Part shown: in pieces, positions 10,685 through 21,161 of the stretch
Position numbering within the stretch: position 1 is the first letter of the stretch
Layout of the letters: each line of letters opens with the position of its first letter
Assembly: GCA_947069175.1 (NCBI GenBank)
Contig: CAMTDV010000012.1
Span: forward strand, 38,224,341-38,288,340
Direction of reading: 5' to 3'
DNA length: 64,000 nt
Origin: Scalesia atractyloides
Taxonomy: Eukaryota; Streptophyta; Magnoliopsida; Asterales; Asteraceae
The notes under the pieces: generated by a model
Databases searched by the model: none
What the model was told of the DNA's origin: nothing
The model's input: only the letters and a program-made list of their open reading frames with translations
Program-made: the position numbers and the translations under genes

Positions 10685-11884
10685 CTCATGATCGGATCTT
10701 GTCTTGGAGTAGATAAGGATATCATCAATGAAGACTATGACAAAACGGTCAAGATAGGGTTTGCACACCCTATTCATCAAATCCATGAAGACAGCAGGAG
10801 CATTGGTTAACCCAAAAGGCATAACCATGAACTCATAATGACCATAACGAGTTCGAAAGGCAATTTTTGGAATATCTTCTTCGTGCACCCTAAGCTGATG
10901 ATAACCAGAATGAAGGTCGATTTTTGAAAAACAGGTGGCACCTTGAAGTTGATATAGGAGGTCATCAATACGAGGTAATGGATAGCGATTCTTAACAGTC
11001 AACTTGTTGAGTTCTCTATAATCAATGCACATGTGAAACGTTCCATCTTTCTTCTTTACAAAAAGAACAGGTGCACCCCAAGGCGACGAGCTAGGACATA
11101 TGAATCCTTTGTCAGTCAGCTCTTGCAGCTGACTAGCCAACTCTTGCATCTTAGATGGGGCTAACCTATAGGGAGATTTTGCGACTAGTGTAGCACCAGG
11201 CACAAGATCGATTCGAAATTCGACTTCTCGCACAGGAGGAAGTCCTGAAACGTCGTCGGGAAACACTTGAGGAAAGTCTTTCACGATTGGAATATCTTCG
11301 AGCTTCCTTTCCTTGCCTTCCTTCTTGACGAGGTGAGCTAGAAATGCGACATAATCCTTGCGAAGGTATCTTCGAGCTTGAAGACATGACATCAATTTGA
11401 GCCTTTTTGAAGGAGTTCCTCCAAAGATACGTAGTGTCTGACCATCAGCAAGGGGAATACGAATGAACTTTTCATGGTAAAGTACTTCGGCGTGAAGCTG
11501 GCTGAGCCAGTCCATACCGATGATAACATCAAAACTTCCCAATTTCATAGGAATAAGATCAATCGAGAAATCGTGCTCATTTAGGGTAAGGGTACAATCA
11601 CGTATAATCGAATTTAACGTATTGGGTTCTCCGTCAGCAACTTCCACCGTGAACGATTCAGCGAGACTAACATGAGGTAGATCGAGAATAGATTCGAATT
11701 CTAAAGACACAAAACTCTTATCCGCACCAGTATCGAATAATATGGATGCATAACTACCATTTACGAGAAACGTACCGTTAACCACATTGTTGTCAGCCCT
11801 TGCTTGATTGGCGTTAATGTTGAAAGCCCTTCCTCTAGCAGTTGGGTTAGCTTGATTAGCTTGGTTCACCAGGTTTCCTTGGGC
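10685..11884 (-). pseudogene. Protease and partial reverse transcriptase of element B
   Basis: One uninterrupted minus-strand frame of about 395 codons. It holds the protease active-site motif FDTGADKSF near 11725, a conserved [13 protein letters not shown] segment near 11500, and reverse transcriptase motifs [47 protein letters not shown] and [10 protein letters not shown] near 10700. It stops where element A is inserted, so thumb, RNase H and integrase are missing. An in-frame TAA at 11885-11887 separates it from gag. Apart from that truncation this is the best-preserved pol segment in the nest. Confidence 0.9.
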
Positions 11885-13087
11885 TTAGGCATTAATGATG
11901 TTCACCAGGTGTGGGCAAGTATTTCGGAAGTGGTTTGGATCACCACAGTTGAAACAGGCTCTTATGGGTTGCATCATTGGGTAGTTGGGTTGGTAGTAAG
12001 GTTGGGCCATGGGTTGGGCAGGTGGTAAAAGTAAGGGTTGTTGGGCTTGGCCCACCATTTGGTTATTGGTTTGGGCTTGAGGCTGATTGCGGTTTGATCT
12101 TTGGAGTGTACGACAAGTTTGGATAGTGTGACCTGCACGGCCACAACTGGTGCTGTATTGGCAAGGGTTTTCAAGGGGATGATGGTATTGGCAGTGGTTG
12201 CATTTTGGGTGTGGACCAGTGTATGGCTTTTTGAATGGTGCGGCTAGAGGAGTGACTTGTGTGATTGGGGCAGCAGTGATGGGAGGGTTGGTTTGGGTGA
12301 CGGTGAAATTTTTACCATTTCACTTTCTCTTACCAGCGAACTTTGAGGATGAGCTTGATTGGGTTAGGGTTGGAGCTTCAACAGGTGTTTTCTTCTTCTC
12401 ATCTTTAAAATCGCCATTTCGAATGCGATTTTCAGTGAGTTCCGTAGCCAGTTCCATGGCAGCTTCGAGTGTTGCGGGAGAAGTACGTAAAATTGAATCT
12501 TGAATTTTCGAGGGGAGACCTCGAATATAGTGCTCGATCAAATAGTATACCGAAGTGAACAGGTTGGGGACCATCTGGTTCAACTCGAGAAATCTCTTGT
12601 TGTATGAGGTGTGGTCTCCTTCCTTTTGCTTTAAAGAGTAGAATTCGTCTTCTAGCTTTTTGATTTCGCTTCTAGGACAGAAGCATCTTGTCATGATTTC
12701 CCTTAATTCTTCCCATGTTAAGGCCATGGCATCTTCAACACCTCACTTACCCTTTTCCGTGTTACACCAGGTAAGTGCCACCCCAAACAAACGTCTAGTA
12801 GCGTAACGCACCTTGCGACCCTCAGGACAATCGCAATTGAGAAAGGTGTTTTCCATCTCCTCAAACCAATGGAGGAGAGCGGTGACACCTTCAGTCCCTT
12901 CATATTTAGGGGGATCGCAGGACTTGAAATGTTTGTAGCTGCATTTAGTGGGTTTGGGGGGAGGGTTGGCGACGTTTTGGCCTTCTTGATTCGTAGGGTT
13001 GATGGGATTTGCGGCGAGAGCTTGTTGAACTTGTAAAACGATGTCAGGAAGTACCGCAACCATTTGTTGAGCAATTTGAGTGGCCAT
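11885..13087 (-). pseudogene. Gag of element B with three in-frame stops
   Basis: Start ATG at 13087 (MATQIAQQMVAVLP...). Seen: capsid core (CSYKHFKSCDPPKYEGTEG, LLHWFEEMENTF, VALTW, then ALTWEELREIM), a Ser/Lys-rich tail and two zinc knuckles (one with CGRAGHTIQTC near 12120, one with CFNCGDPNHFRNTC near 11930). All of it is in one frame, broken only by TGA at 12743-12745, TGA at 12320-12322 and TAA at 11885-11887. An Arg/Ser-rich lead of about 18 codons precedes the ATG after an upstream stop. Confidence 0.85.
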
Positions 13088-13969
13088 GCGTTCGCTCGAC
13101 CTTCCTGACCTTCTACCACCTCGTAAGTGTCTAGCAGACGTCTACAGGAATATATGTAGGGAGATTGTGAGTTTGATAGTTTTCTAGGTGTCATGTGTCG
13201 TAAAAAGAATGAAAAACAACATTTATGAATAACTGAAGAAAATAACTTAACTACATCCATAGGATGTCTTGGGCTTGCTCATGTTTGGGCCTCCAAATGT
13301 CTCCCATACCATAGCCTGTATAGTCATGTGGGCCCCCATGACTATTGGGCTTGGAAGGGTTCACATTGGTGTCGGCCTGATAACACTCGCATCACCTGAA
13401 TGAAAATCGTAAAACATGATTACGAGATGTAAGGTCGGAGGGTGTTCAGGTGTAGACACAATGACGACTCAAAGTGGGGTTAGTTCACACGACGTTTGGT
13501 GTAGCATGCTTTGGCCTAATAGGTCCTTCGTACTCTCATCGTTAGTCCCCAGGTAGGCAAACTGGTCCTTTATTTTGGATTTATACGAATGCCAATCCTA
13601 GACAGACGTTCCGACTATCGGTACTCGTATCCTTCCAGTTACTACATGCCCTTCGTGAAAACTCATGTTGATGTGATTTGAAAAATATGAAAACATTGCA
13701 AAAATCTTTGAAAAGAAATCATGGAAATTGTGAAATAGTGAGGTGTGTGCTTACATAGGTATGATATGTTATTGAGATACGAACTATAACGAGCATCACA
13801 TATTAACATGTACTTGTGAGAGTGCTTGCATTCAATTGTGTGTGAAAATAAGCATGAAACATATAAACATCATGAATTTTGCATGTTACACATAAACAAT
13901 TAAAATCTAATCAACTATAGTATAGGCTCTAAGAGTCTAATAACCTATCCTATATCCCTATAGTCACTA
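13088..13969 (-). other. Untranslated leader of element B
   Basis: Between the gag start and the primer-binding site. No frame resembling the extra ORF of element A is seen and no clear repeat; the sequence is AT-rich towards 13700-13980. Confidence 0.6.
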
Positions 13970-13981
13970 GCTCTCATACCA
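13970..13981 (-). other. Primer-binding site of element B (one mismatch)
   Basis: Plus strand GCTCTCATACCA: one base differs from the initiator tRNA-Met type site found in A. It lies three bases from the LTR border at 13985. Confidence 0.85.
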
Positions 13982-15014
13982 ATCTGTCACACCCCGACCC
14001 GCAGCGGAATAAAAGTCGGTGCATGATTGGGTTATCACCAAAGCTCATGATATTTACTAATAAGTTTCCTATTTATAAATTGAAATTAAAACTTCAAATA
14101 TCCAACACAAAATTCATACAAACACAAACATAATCAAAAGATTGTTCAAAACGTAATAACTTTGTTTAATCTTCTAAGGCATTCCTATGTATTTCTTTCT
14201 TCAGCTTTTTCACCTGTATCATGCGTAAAACAGAAGATTTGGGTCAACAAAAGTTGGCGAGTGAACCTTGGTAAAACATTTAAATAGTTGAATTATATTG
14301 TTGTTAAATAAAATTATGCATGAATCATATGTGAGCAGATGCATATATATAACCAAAATCACAAACCACATTATATCCACAATGAACACATGACATGATA
14401 AATGACGAACTTGAGATCAAGGCTCAATCAAACAGAGCCGATCTAATGAGGCACCTGATACTCAACCCTTATCCCACGAGGAATTGATGGGCCTAATGAA
14501 ATGATTGCACTGAAATGATAAAATGTAACCACACATAATCACAACAACTATACACATTTTATCATGAGATGATATTAGCACAAGTGTTTAAATAAATAAT
14601 AAAAAGATACGACACATGATACACCCCAAAACATGATTAAAAAGGGGAATTCATAGAGATTCACTCACAATGGGTGCGTATTCTTGATTGATGATTAGAG
14701 CGCACGAGTTGAGAATTTAACCGATGAAAGAATACTAACCTAAAACAATAACGCGATACGTCGATAAGTTAATAAACTAACAATTCGGTTAAAAACCTTT
14801 GTTTAGATTTTTAAGTTATTTTTGTGATTTTTATTGATATATTAAACCCTTCGAAATTATACATTTTTAAGCATTTTTAATTGATTTTAATATAAATCCA
14901 TAGAATAAGATTAAAACTACAGAAATAATAAAAATAAAATAATATATATAAAAAAAACTTGTCAGTCTGACCCATGTCAGACCAGTTCGATGGGTATTAG
15001 CATGCGTGTGTTGA

Positions 15015-15403
15015 GATTCGAACCTGTGACCTCTCGGTTGCGTGCACGCAGCTCTTCCAACCGAGCTACGTGTCTAACCCGAAAGAATCCTATTTTAATT
15101 ATATTAATACACTTCTTAGGCTATTTCATTAATTGATTTAATTTAAAAAGATTCAACAGAGTTGAACCGGTGTGTGTTATGGGTTTCGAACCCGCGACCT
15201 TACATGTGTTTTGCACCCAGCCCAACCAACTGGGCTGGGTGTCTAACCCGATAAGACTTGCTTTTTAATTATATTTATATACACACTGCTAGCTGATATA
15301 ATTCGTTAAAAATAAAAACTGTTAAATAATAGTTATGCTGAACTAGACTCGAACCGGGGACGTGAACATCGTGTTTGCACACAGTCCACCACTGGACTGT
15401 GTG
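15015..15403 (-). repeat. Three tandem modules of covarying hairpin plus tRNA B-box motif
   Basis: Modules recur about every 165 bp. Each has a 10-11 bp stem (15045-15054 with 15063-15072; 15214-15224 with 15231-15241; 15378-15388 with 15393-15403). Further on in the minus-strand direction comes a GGTTCGA-type box (15015-15024, 15182-15193, 15346-15355). Minus-strand stems are bordered by GGGTTAGA on the upstream side. Stem sequences differ between modules but pairing is kept. The mismatch in module 1 is a G-U wobble only in minus-strand RNA. In module 1 the arm and loop resemble a tRNA D-arm (AGCTCGGTTGGAAGAGCT). They may descend from tRNA-like sequence, but the long stems do not fit a normal cloverleaf. 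Confidence 0.75.
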
Positions 15404-15730
15404 TCTAACCCGGTTAAAACTTAGAATTTAATTAGATAAAGCACTTAACCCACTTCGTCTTCTTCATTATGAAATTAAACCAAACTTGTACCTGCCTGAA
15501 TCAAACCGATTGATTCCGATTTTGTTATTAATCGTCTGAACATAAAGCTAATTGGATTAAACTCAAAAGAAAGGACAAAGAGATCTACCGTATGACAGTG
15601 TCAGTGGTGGCACGGTTCCGGTGACCTGTTGCGCTCCAGCGAGGGAGAGATTCCGGCAACAGAGAGAATTAGGAGTATGAGCAGAGGGATTTCGAGGTAA
15701 TGAGCGAGTTTGTTTGTGAGATCTTGGTCG

Positions 15731-15740
15731 GTATTTATAG
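15731..15740 (-). promoter_or_regulatory. TATA box of LTR B
   Basis: Minus strand CTATAAATAC, close to the plant consensus, about 570 bp inside the LTR start. Likely core promoter, with transcription expected to begin roughly 30 bp lower in coordinate. Confidence 0.65.
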
Positions 15741-15989
15741 ATTGAAACAGGGTGCTCGATTTTCGGTTTTAGAAACCGAGTAGGGTGATTGATTTTGGTT
15801 TTAGAAACAAAACTGATTAATTTTGCACAATTTAAATGGATTGATACAGATTTTTGGAAAGATTTACGCGGATTGCCAGCCGGATTCCAGAACAGGGACT
15901 AGATAGGCGGGTTCGTTGATTTGAACTTGCCGGCATTCTTTCAGGTTCGTTTATATATATAAATTGATCTAGATTTCTAACCAAATAGT

Positions 15990-16058
15990 GGGTGTGCCTC
16001 AGTGGTGTTTGTGGTGTGTGTTTACCCGGGGAACCCGGGTTCGATTCCCGGTTCACCC
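15990..16058 (+). ncRNA. tRNA-like segment with A-box, B-box and T-run in LTR B
   Basis: A 69-nt plus-strand segment begins GGGTGTG and ends TTCACCC, which can pair as an acceptor-like stem with one mismatch and one wobble. It has TGCCTCAGTGG near the A-box position, a perfect B-box GGTTCGATTCC in a five-base-pair T-arm (CCGGG/CCCGG), and five Ts directly after. I cannot fold convincing D- and anticodon arms and it is short for a tRNA. It is more likely a tRNA-derived relic than a working tRNA gene. Confidence 0.35.
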
Positions 16059-16307
16059 TTTTTGGGTCTTATTTACTTTATTATTTTTATTAAGTCTTTT
16101 AAATCATTTATTAGTTATAAATATTTTTATTTAATTGATTATTTATTTATTATTTCATTAATATTATTTTAAACATTGGTTATTATTATTTATATATAAA
16201 AAAATTCTAATACAATAAAAAAAAGCTATAACCAAACGACATAAATAAATACACTTGATTAATAATTTGGGGTGGGTTTTCGAAACCCGTTTTACACAAA
16301 TGTTACA

Positions 16308-17311
16308 ATTTTGGTGGGATCCACTTGGATACCCCGCTCACTTTCCATGTGTCCAAGAAATTGGACCTCTCTAAGCCAAAATTCACACTTAGAGAATTTA
16401 GCATAAAGCTTCTCTGGCCTTAGCAGTTCTAAGATGCACCGAAGATGTTTCTCGTGATCAGCTTGATTACGAGAGTAGATAAGTATGTCGTCTATAAAGA
16501 CAATGACAAACTTATCCTGATATGGCTTGCAGACTCTATTCATGAGATCCATGAATGCTGCAAGTGCATTTGTAAGCCCAAAAGGCATTACTAAGAATTC
16601 AAAGTGACCATATCGGGTTCTGAAGGCAGTTTTAGAAACATCTTCACTTCTAACCTTCAGCTGGTGATATCCAGATCTCAGATCAATCTTAGAGAAGTAA
16701 CTAGCCCCTTGAAGTTGGTCGAATAAATCGTCAATCCTGGGCAGAGGATATATATTCTTGATTGTTAACTTGTTTAGCTCTCGGTAGTCAATGCACATCC
16801 GCATTGACCCGTCTTTCTTTTTAACGAAAAGGATATGAGCTCCCCAAGGTGAGGAACTAGGCTGTATAAAGCCTTTCTCCAAGAGTTCGTCTAGCTGCGT
16901 CCTCAATTCCTTCATCTCTGTTGATGCTAGCCTATATTGGGCTCTAGCTACGGGTGTTGACCCTGGCAGGATATCAATCTTGAACTCCACTTGTCTGTCT
17001 GGAGGTAGGCCTAGTAATTCTTCTAGAAATACATCGGGATATTCTGAGATGACTGGTAGGTACTCCATGTTTGGCTTAGGCTCATTTATGGTAACTTGTG
17101 CCATGTAAACGACACATCCTCTTATCAAACACTTGGATGCCTTAAATAACGACACCTTGTCCGGCAATCCATAGTGTGAGTCTCCAGAGATGGTGATTAT
17201 TTCTTCAAATGGGGTTTTGATTTCGATGAGTTTCTTTTCGCAGGCAATGCGGGCTTGGTTATGAGATAACCAATCCATGCCTAAAACTACATCGAACCCT
17301 GCCAATTTCAT
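16308..17311 (-). pseudogene. Reverse transcriptase of element C, truncated
   Basis: An open minus-strand frame from the protease tail ([12 protein letters not shown]) through reverse transcriptase motifs ([65 protein letters not shown] near 16490, [13 protein letters not shown]). It ends at the insertion of element B just after the GIQVDP motif. About 335 codons without a stop; RNase H and integrase are not present. Confidence 0.88.
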
Positions 17312-18745
17312 TGGCAGAAGGGAGATAAGGATGGAATGATTCTTAATGGATATAGAACATCCATCAAGAGTGGAAGATGCTATCTCTAACGTTCCGTCAG
17401 CGAGTTCTATCTCATAAGTTTTATCTAGGGTTCTTATGGGTGAGCTTAATAGTTTACTAGACTTATGGTCAACAAATGATTTATCCGCAAAAAAGAACTC
17501 TAGTGTAAATATTGTTAATGAGGAATGTACCTGTTATGACATTGTTGTCATTAACGGCCTCCCTGGCATTCATTTGAAAGGCACGGGCATTCCCCTTCTT
17601 GGCCTCTCCAGGCTTTGCATCATTACTTTTGGGTTTCTTGGGGCAATTTTACGTTATATGCCCTTTTTCATTGCACTTATAGCAAACTGCATCCTTAAGA
17701 TCCTTGCAATCTAAGGTCTTATGCCCTTTCTTTTGCAGATACCACAGGGTTTGGTTTGTGGATTCATACTACACTGTCCCCCATGTCTATATTTACAGTT
17801 CTAGCACAGAGGTTTGTCATTAGACGCGTGCTGGTTTTTCTTGAACCCGAAATTTCCTTTCTTTTTAAATCTTTGGGAGTTATTGTCCTCCCGTTTCCTC
17901 TTTCCGTCAGTTTTAGTCCTAACTGACCTTTGTCTTACCAAATCAAGGGTGATGGAAAAAGATAAGTCTACGGCGGACCTATAGGTATTAGGCTGTGCAA
18001 CCTTTACCATGCCTTTTATCTCGGGTACCAACCCATTTATAAAACGTGCAATGCGTTTGGATTCGAGGGTGATCAAATAGGAAACTAACCTAGATAGGGA
18101 GTTAAAGTCAGAATCATACTTTCGACAATCTAGGTCATTCATTGAAAGAGACAAAAAAGTATGTCTCTAATTTCTCCACCTCATGGGGTGGGCAGTAAGT
18201 TTCCTTAACAAGGTCCACAAATTTGGACCATCCCAAATTATACAGGTGTACCTTACCTGTAGATTGGATCATGGCTTTCCACCATATTAGGGCATCGCCC
18301 TTGAAGGATTGTGATACGTACTTGACCACATCCTTATCAGCACAGTTGCTGATATCTACTATCGTTTCCATCTCGTCTAGCCACTTTAGGGGTTCCACAG
18401 ATCCTTTCTCCCCGTTAAAGTCTCGAGGCTTACAGGAGACAAAGTACTTATAGGTACATCCGTCTTTAACAGAACGGGACTTTTCAGCAAAATCTATTTT
18501 CTTTGGTTCACTCTTCGCATTGGAAGAGTGAACGAAGCTTCCTTACGAGCTGAAGATGGGGTAGCCGATAATGGCCTAGAGCGAGTAGCACTCGACTCTC
18601 TAAGCTTTTCTATGGCCTTTCCCGTGGTCTTTTCAACAGCCGCATCAATGCGAGCTTGAAAATTTTCATCATCAATATTTTTGTTTTTAGCTTTGTTAGA
18701 TTCAACATTCCTGTGGCTACTTTGTGCTTCATTTGAGTTAGCCAT
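17312..18745 (-). pseudogene. Gag and protease remnant of element C
   Basis: The ATG at 18745 (MANSNEAQSSHRN...) opens gag. The capsid core (LKWLDEMETIVDISNC, ALIWWKAMIQSTG) is at 18398-18135, the later capsid part (RFINGLVPEIKGMV) at 18154-17801 in another frame, then knuckle-like Cys/His clusters at about 17800-17640 with stops. In the protease region near 17500 the frame runs into [10 protein letters not shown], but no DTG/DSG active site precedes it. A short deletion there seems to have removed the catalytic Asp. Confidence 0.8.
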
Positions 18746-19066
18746 CTTTAAGTCTTGGGTTCTATATACTAATAAAACTTCATTTAGCCATGGTATATCA
18801 ACCATGTTGGCTTTTAACATTGGATATAACAATCTATTGCCTATCTAGTGTGAATAACATCACAACTCTTGGGCTTAACATAACTATATTAGCCTAGGTC
18901 TTAATAGGACCATTATAGGAAAATTACAATTTGGACGTAGTCCATATATTATTGGACAGTGGATCGCAATGTCACAACTGTCATTGTCATCATTGACAAT
19001 TATATAGCTCATAGTCTTGTCCCAAATGGACATAAAAATTGGGCACCTTGGCCGGTCACATTGGAC

Positions 19067-19069
<3 letters not shown>

Positions 19070-19106
<37 letters not shown>
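19070..19106. repeat. TA microsatellite
   Basis: An almost pure TA run of about 37 bp. Confidence 0.95.
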
Positions 19107-19108
<2 letters not shown>

Positions 19109-19116
19109 GATAATAA

Positions 19117-19400
19117 GGCATATCAGCCTGTCCCATTGGACATAAATTGGGCACATTGGCCTACATCATAATAGATGTATATGGCATATCAGGCTGTCCC
19201 ATTGGACATAAATTGGGCACATTGGCCTACATCATAGCAGATGTATATGGCATATCAGCCTGTCCCATTGGACATAAATTGGGCACATTGGCCTACATCA
19301 TAACAGATGTATAAAGCATATCAACATGTCCTATTGGACTTAAATTGGGCACATTGGACTACATCATAGCAGATGATATGGCATATCTGCCTGTACCATT
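19117..19400. repeat. Tandem repeat of a 66-bp unit in element C
   Basis: Unit starts at 19117, 19183, 19249, 19315 and 19380 (partial). Each begins with GGCATATC, followed by a CCCATTGGACATAAATTGGG block and CTACATCATA. The first three are nearly identical and the fourth is more diverged. It lies between gag and the upstream ORF. Confidence 0.92.
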
Positions 19401-19873
19401 GATGGCTAGTGTGGTTCCTTAAGTCACACTACCAAGAGTATCAACATTTCTTAATGTTAACATAAGAGTACCTTAATGATTGATTAATGGTCCCGGTCAC
19501 CTTCGACCTTAACGACCTTGGAGGTTTGGACCTAGTCTTTTACCTCTGGATAGAAGGATAACTTCCCTTAACTATCCTGATAGAAGACCCCTTCGTATTA
19601 ACTATCATTTCTTGGCCAATATGTGGTCTACGCCTCTTGGCATAATCAAATCTATTAAGGTCTTTAAATTATATAGCAGAACATAAATTTCGAGTAAAAT
19701 CGAGATGCTCGTTTGAAGAGGATGAATACATATATATAATTCCAAAAGTACTTCATTAAATTCCAAATTATAAATTACACTATTAGAAATTTAATAAATT
19801 GTCCATTCAAGGACTTTAAAGAAATAAAAATGTCCATGCAGGGACTAAAGAAACAACAATGTCCTCGTAGGGA

Positions 19874-21010
19874 CTACATATAATTAGAAGAGACTTCACT
19901 CGTCCTTCTTTCCTTGACCAACTTGGAGAGTTTCTTGAAGAATTTGTTCGTTTTCTTCTCCGTTTTCTCCGCTTGATGCTGCATTTCTTTCATTCTTTCT
20001 AAGGCCTCATTAATGGCCTCAAGTGGTGGTGGAGGTTGTGGTTGAGGTTGTGGCATAACCGGATACTGGTACCCATAAGTTGGATATCCAGTCGGTGGAT
20101 AAGTAGGTGGGAAAGGAGACGGGTAAAGTGCGTTGTGCATAACCGCCTGCATGTAGGGGTCTTGCGACCATGCTTGATAGTCTACCGGTGTAGACGGGTT
20201 AAAAGGATCATATCAAGACGTGTCTGGATATGTGGGGATTGGGTTAGTATAACCCGATGGTGGTGGTTGAACAGCAGGTGTTGATGTTGGTTCCACTATA
20301 GGTGAAACATTAGAGGGTCCAATCATTTGTGGGTCCTCTTGAATTGTGGGGTAGGAGTTGGGCAAAGGTGGAGCGATGCCAGACCTTTGTCTCGCACGTA
20401 CCGACATACGTGCTCCATGCTTCCTTCTTGGTGGTTGAGGTGGTGGTTGAGGTTGGTCCACTGGTTCCATGTGGACATCTTCTTGAACAGGAGGTGGTTG
20501 AGAGTGATGAGAAGGAGTGTGGGCGAAGGTGAATTGATTCCAATATTGGTTCCACTCATTAGGACCTTGGTAGGGGATCCGGCATAAGAGTTCGAATCGC
20601 TTAAAATTTCAATGGGATGTGTATTCGATCCCGACGGCGGCATCTCCGGGTCGGAGTCCTCGTCCATAGGGTTTGGCTGGTCCAACTGATTTTGATCGGC
20701 TGGAGGCGTGTTAAAGTAGTGGTTAGGGTTAAATTCTTCATGGTAAGAGTGTGACTGGGAATGGTGAGAATGGTGAGTATGGTGTGAATGATAGGAGTGG
20801 TGAGAGTGGTAAGAATTTTGGGAATGTGGGGGCGAGTGTCTATGAGAGACAGAGCGTCTCGCTGGTTGCCAAGGAGATGAATCTCCTGATTCTTGGTAAG
20901 CATCTGAGTTGTGAGGTTGAGGGGGAATGCGCCCCGATGGTCCTCCCCTTATGGGACCTTTTCCTCTCCCACTTTGTCCTCGTACACGTGGTGCATATCC
21001 TGTTGAAAAT
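19874..21010 (-). pseudogene. Low-complexity His/Ser/Pro/Gln-rich ORF upstream of gag in element C
   Basis: Minus-strand reading begins after a likely acceptor (CAACAG, near 21005) with a Gly/Arg-rich part, then a run of His-Ser pairs (about 20730-20830). An acidic stretch follows with MPPSGSNTHPIEI near 20640, then Pro/Gln-rich tracts (about 20030-20160) and a Lys/Glu-rich end that may form a coiled coil. The frame shifts at least twice, so it is broken. I recall similar proteins as abundant unnamed predictions in Asteraceae genomes, but I cannot confirm that here. Position between 5' LTR and gag parallels the extra ORF of element A, without sequence similarity that I can see. Confidence 0.55.
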
Positions 21011-21149
21011 TAATTCAAAAACAATACTAATAACTTAATAATGAAATGAGTAAATCCTAGGTCAATGCCTAGACTCGGAAGTATAAGGAATGTGCTCGTG
21101 TAAGTTTGAGATTAAACACAAAAGGCTAGTGTTTAATTCTCTCAAACTT

Positions 21150-21161
21150 GCTCCGATACCA
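21150..21161 (-). other. Primer-binding site of element C (one mismatch)
   Basis: Plus strand GCTCCGATACCA, one base off the initiator tRNA-Met type site of element A, three to four bases from the LTR border. Confidence 0.8.

Larger units (their letters stand above)
10685..16307 (-). mobile_element. Ty3/gypsy element B, split by element A
   Basis: Seen: 5' LTR (13985-16307), primer-binding site, gag, protease and the first half of reverse transcriptase on the minus strand. The frame is then cut dead at 10685 by the LTR of A. The rest of pol and the 3' LTR are predicted left of the window. B itself interrupts the reverse transcriptase of element C; the flank at 16308-16312 (ATTTT) should recur beyond its other end. 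Probably the same broad Tekay-type group as A, but no chromodomain is visible here. Confidence 0.9.
13985..16307 (-). repeat. 5' LTR of element B (2,323 bp)
   Basis: Runs from TGTCACACCCC at 13985 to TGTTACA at 16301-16307, where element C coding sequence resumes. It has a strong TATA box at 15731-15740 (minus), three repeated hairpin/B-box modules (15015-15403) and a plus-strand tRNA-like segment at 15990-16058. The other LTR is outside the window, so identity cannot be judged. Confidence 0.88.
18746..19873 (-). other. Leader region of element C with tandem repeats
   Basis: Non-coding. Holds a TA microsatellite (about 19070-19106), a 66-bp tandem array (19117-19400) and a diverged relative of the array unit near 19010-19065. 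No gene seen. Confidence 0.7.

Noticed and set aside
13261..13969. An accessory ORF in element B like that of element A
   Set aside because: No open frame of useful length or matching composition was found in the leader.
15001..15080. Functional tRNA gene on the minus strand in LTR B
   Set aside because: The D-arm and B-box look good, but the acceptor and T-stems do not pair and the main stem is too long for a cloverleaf.
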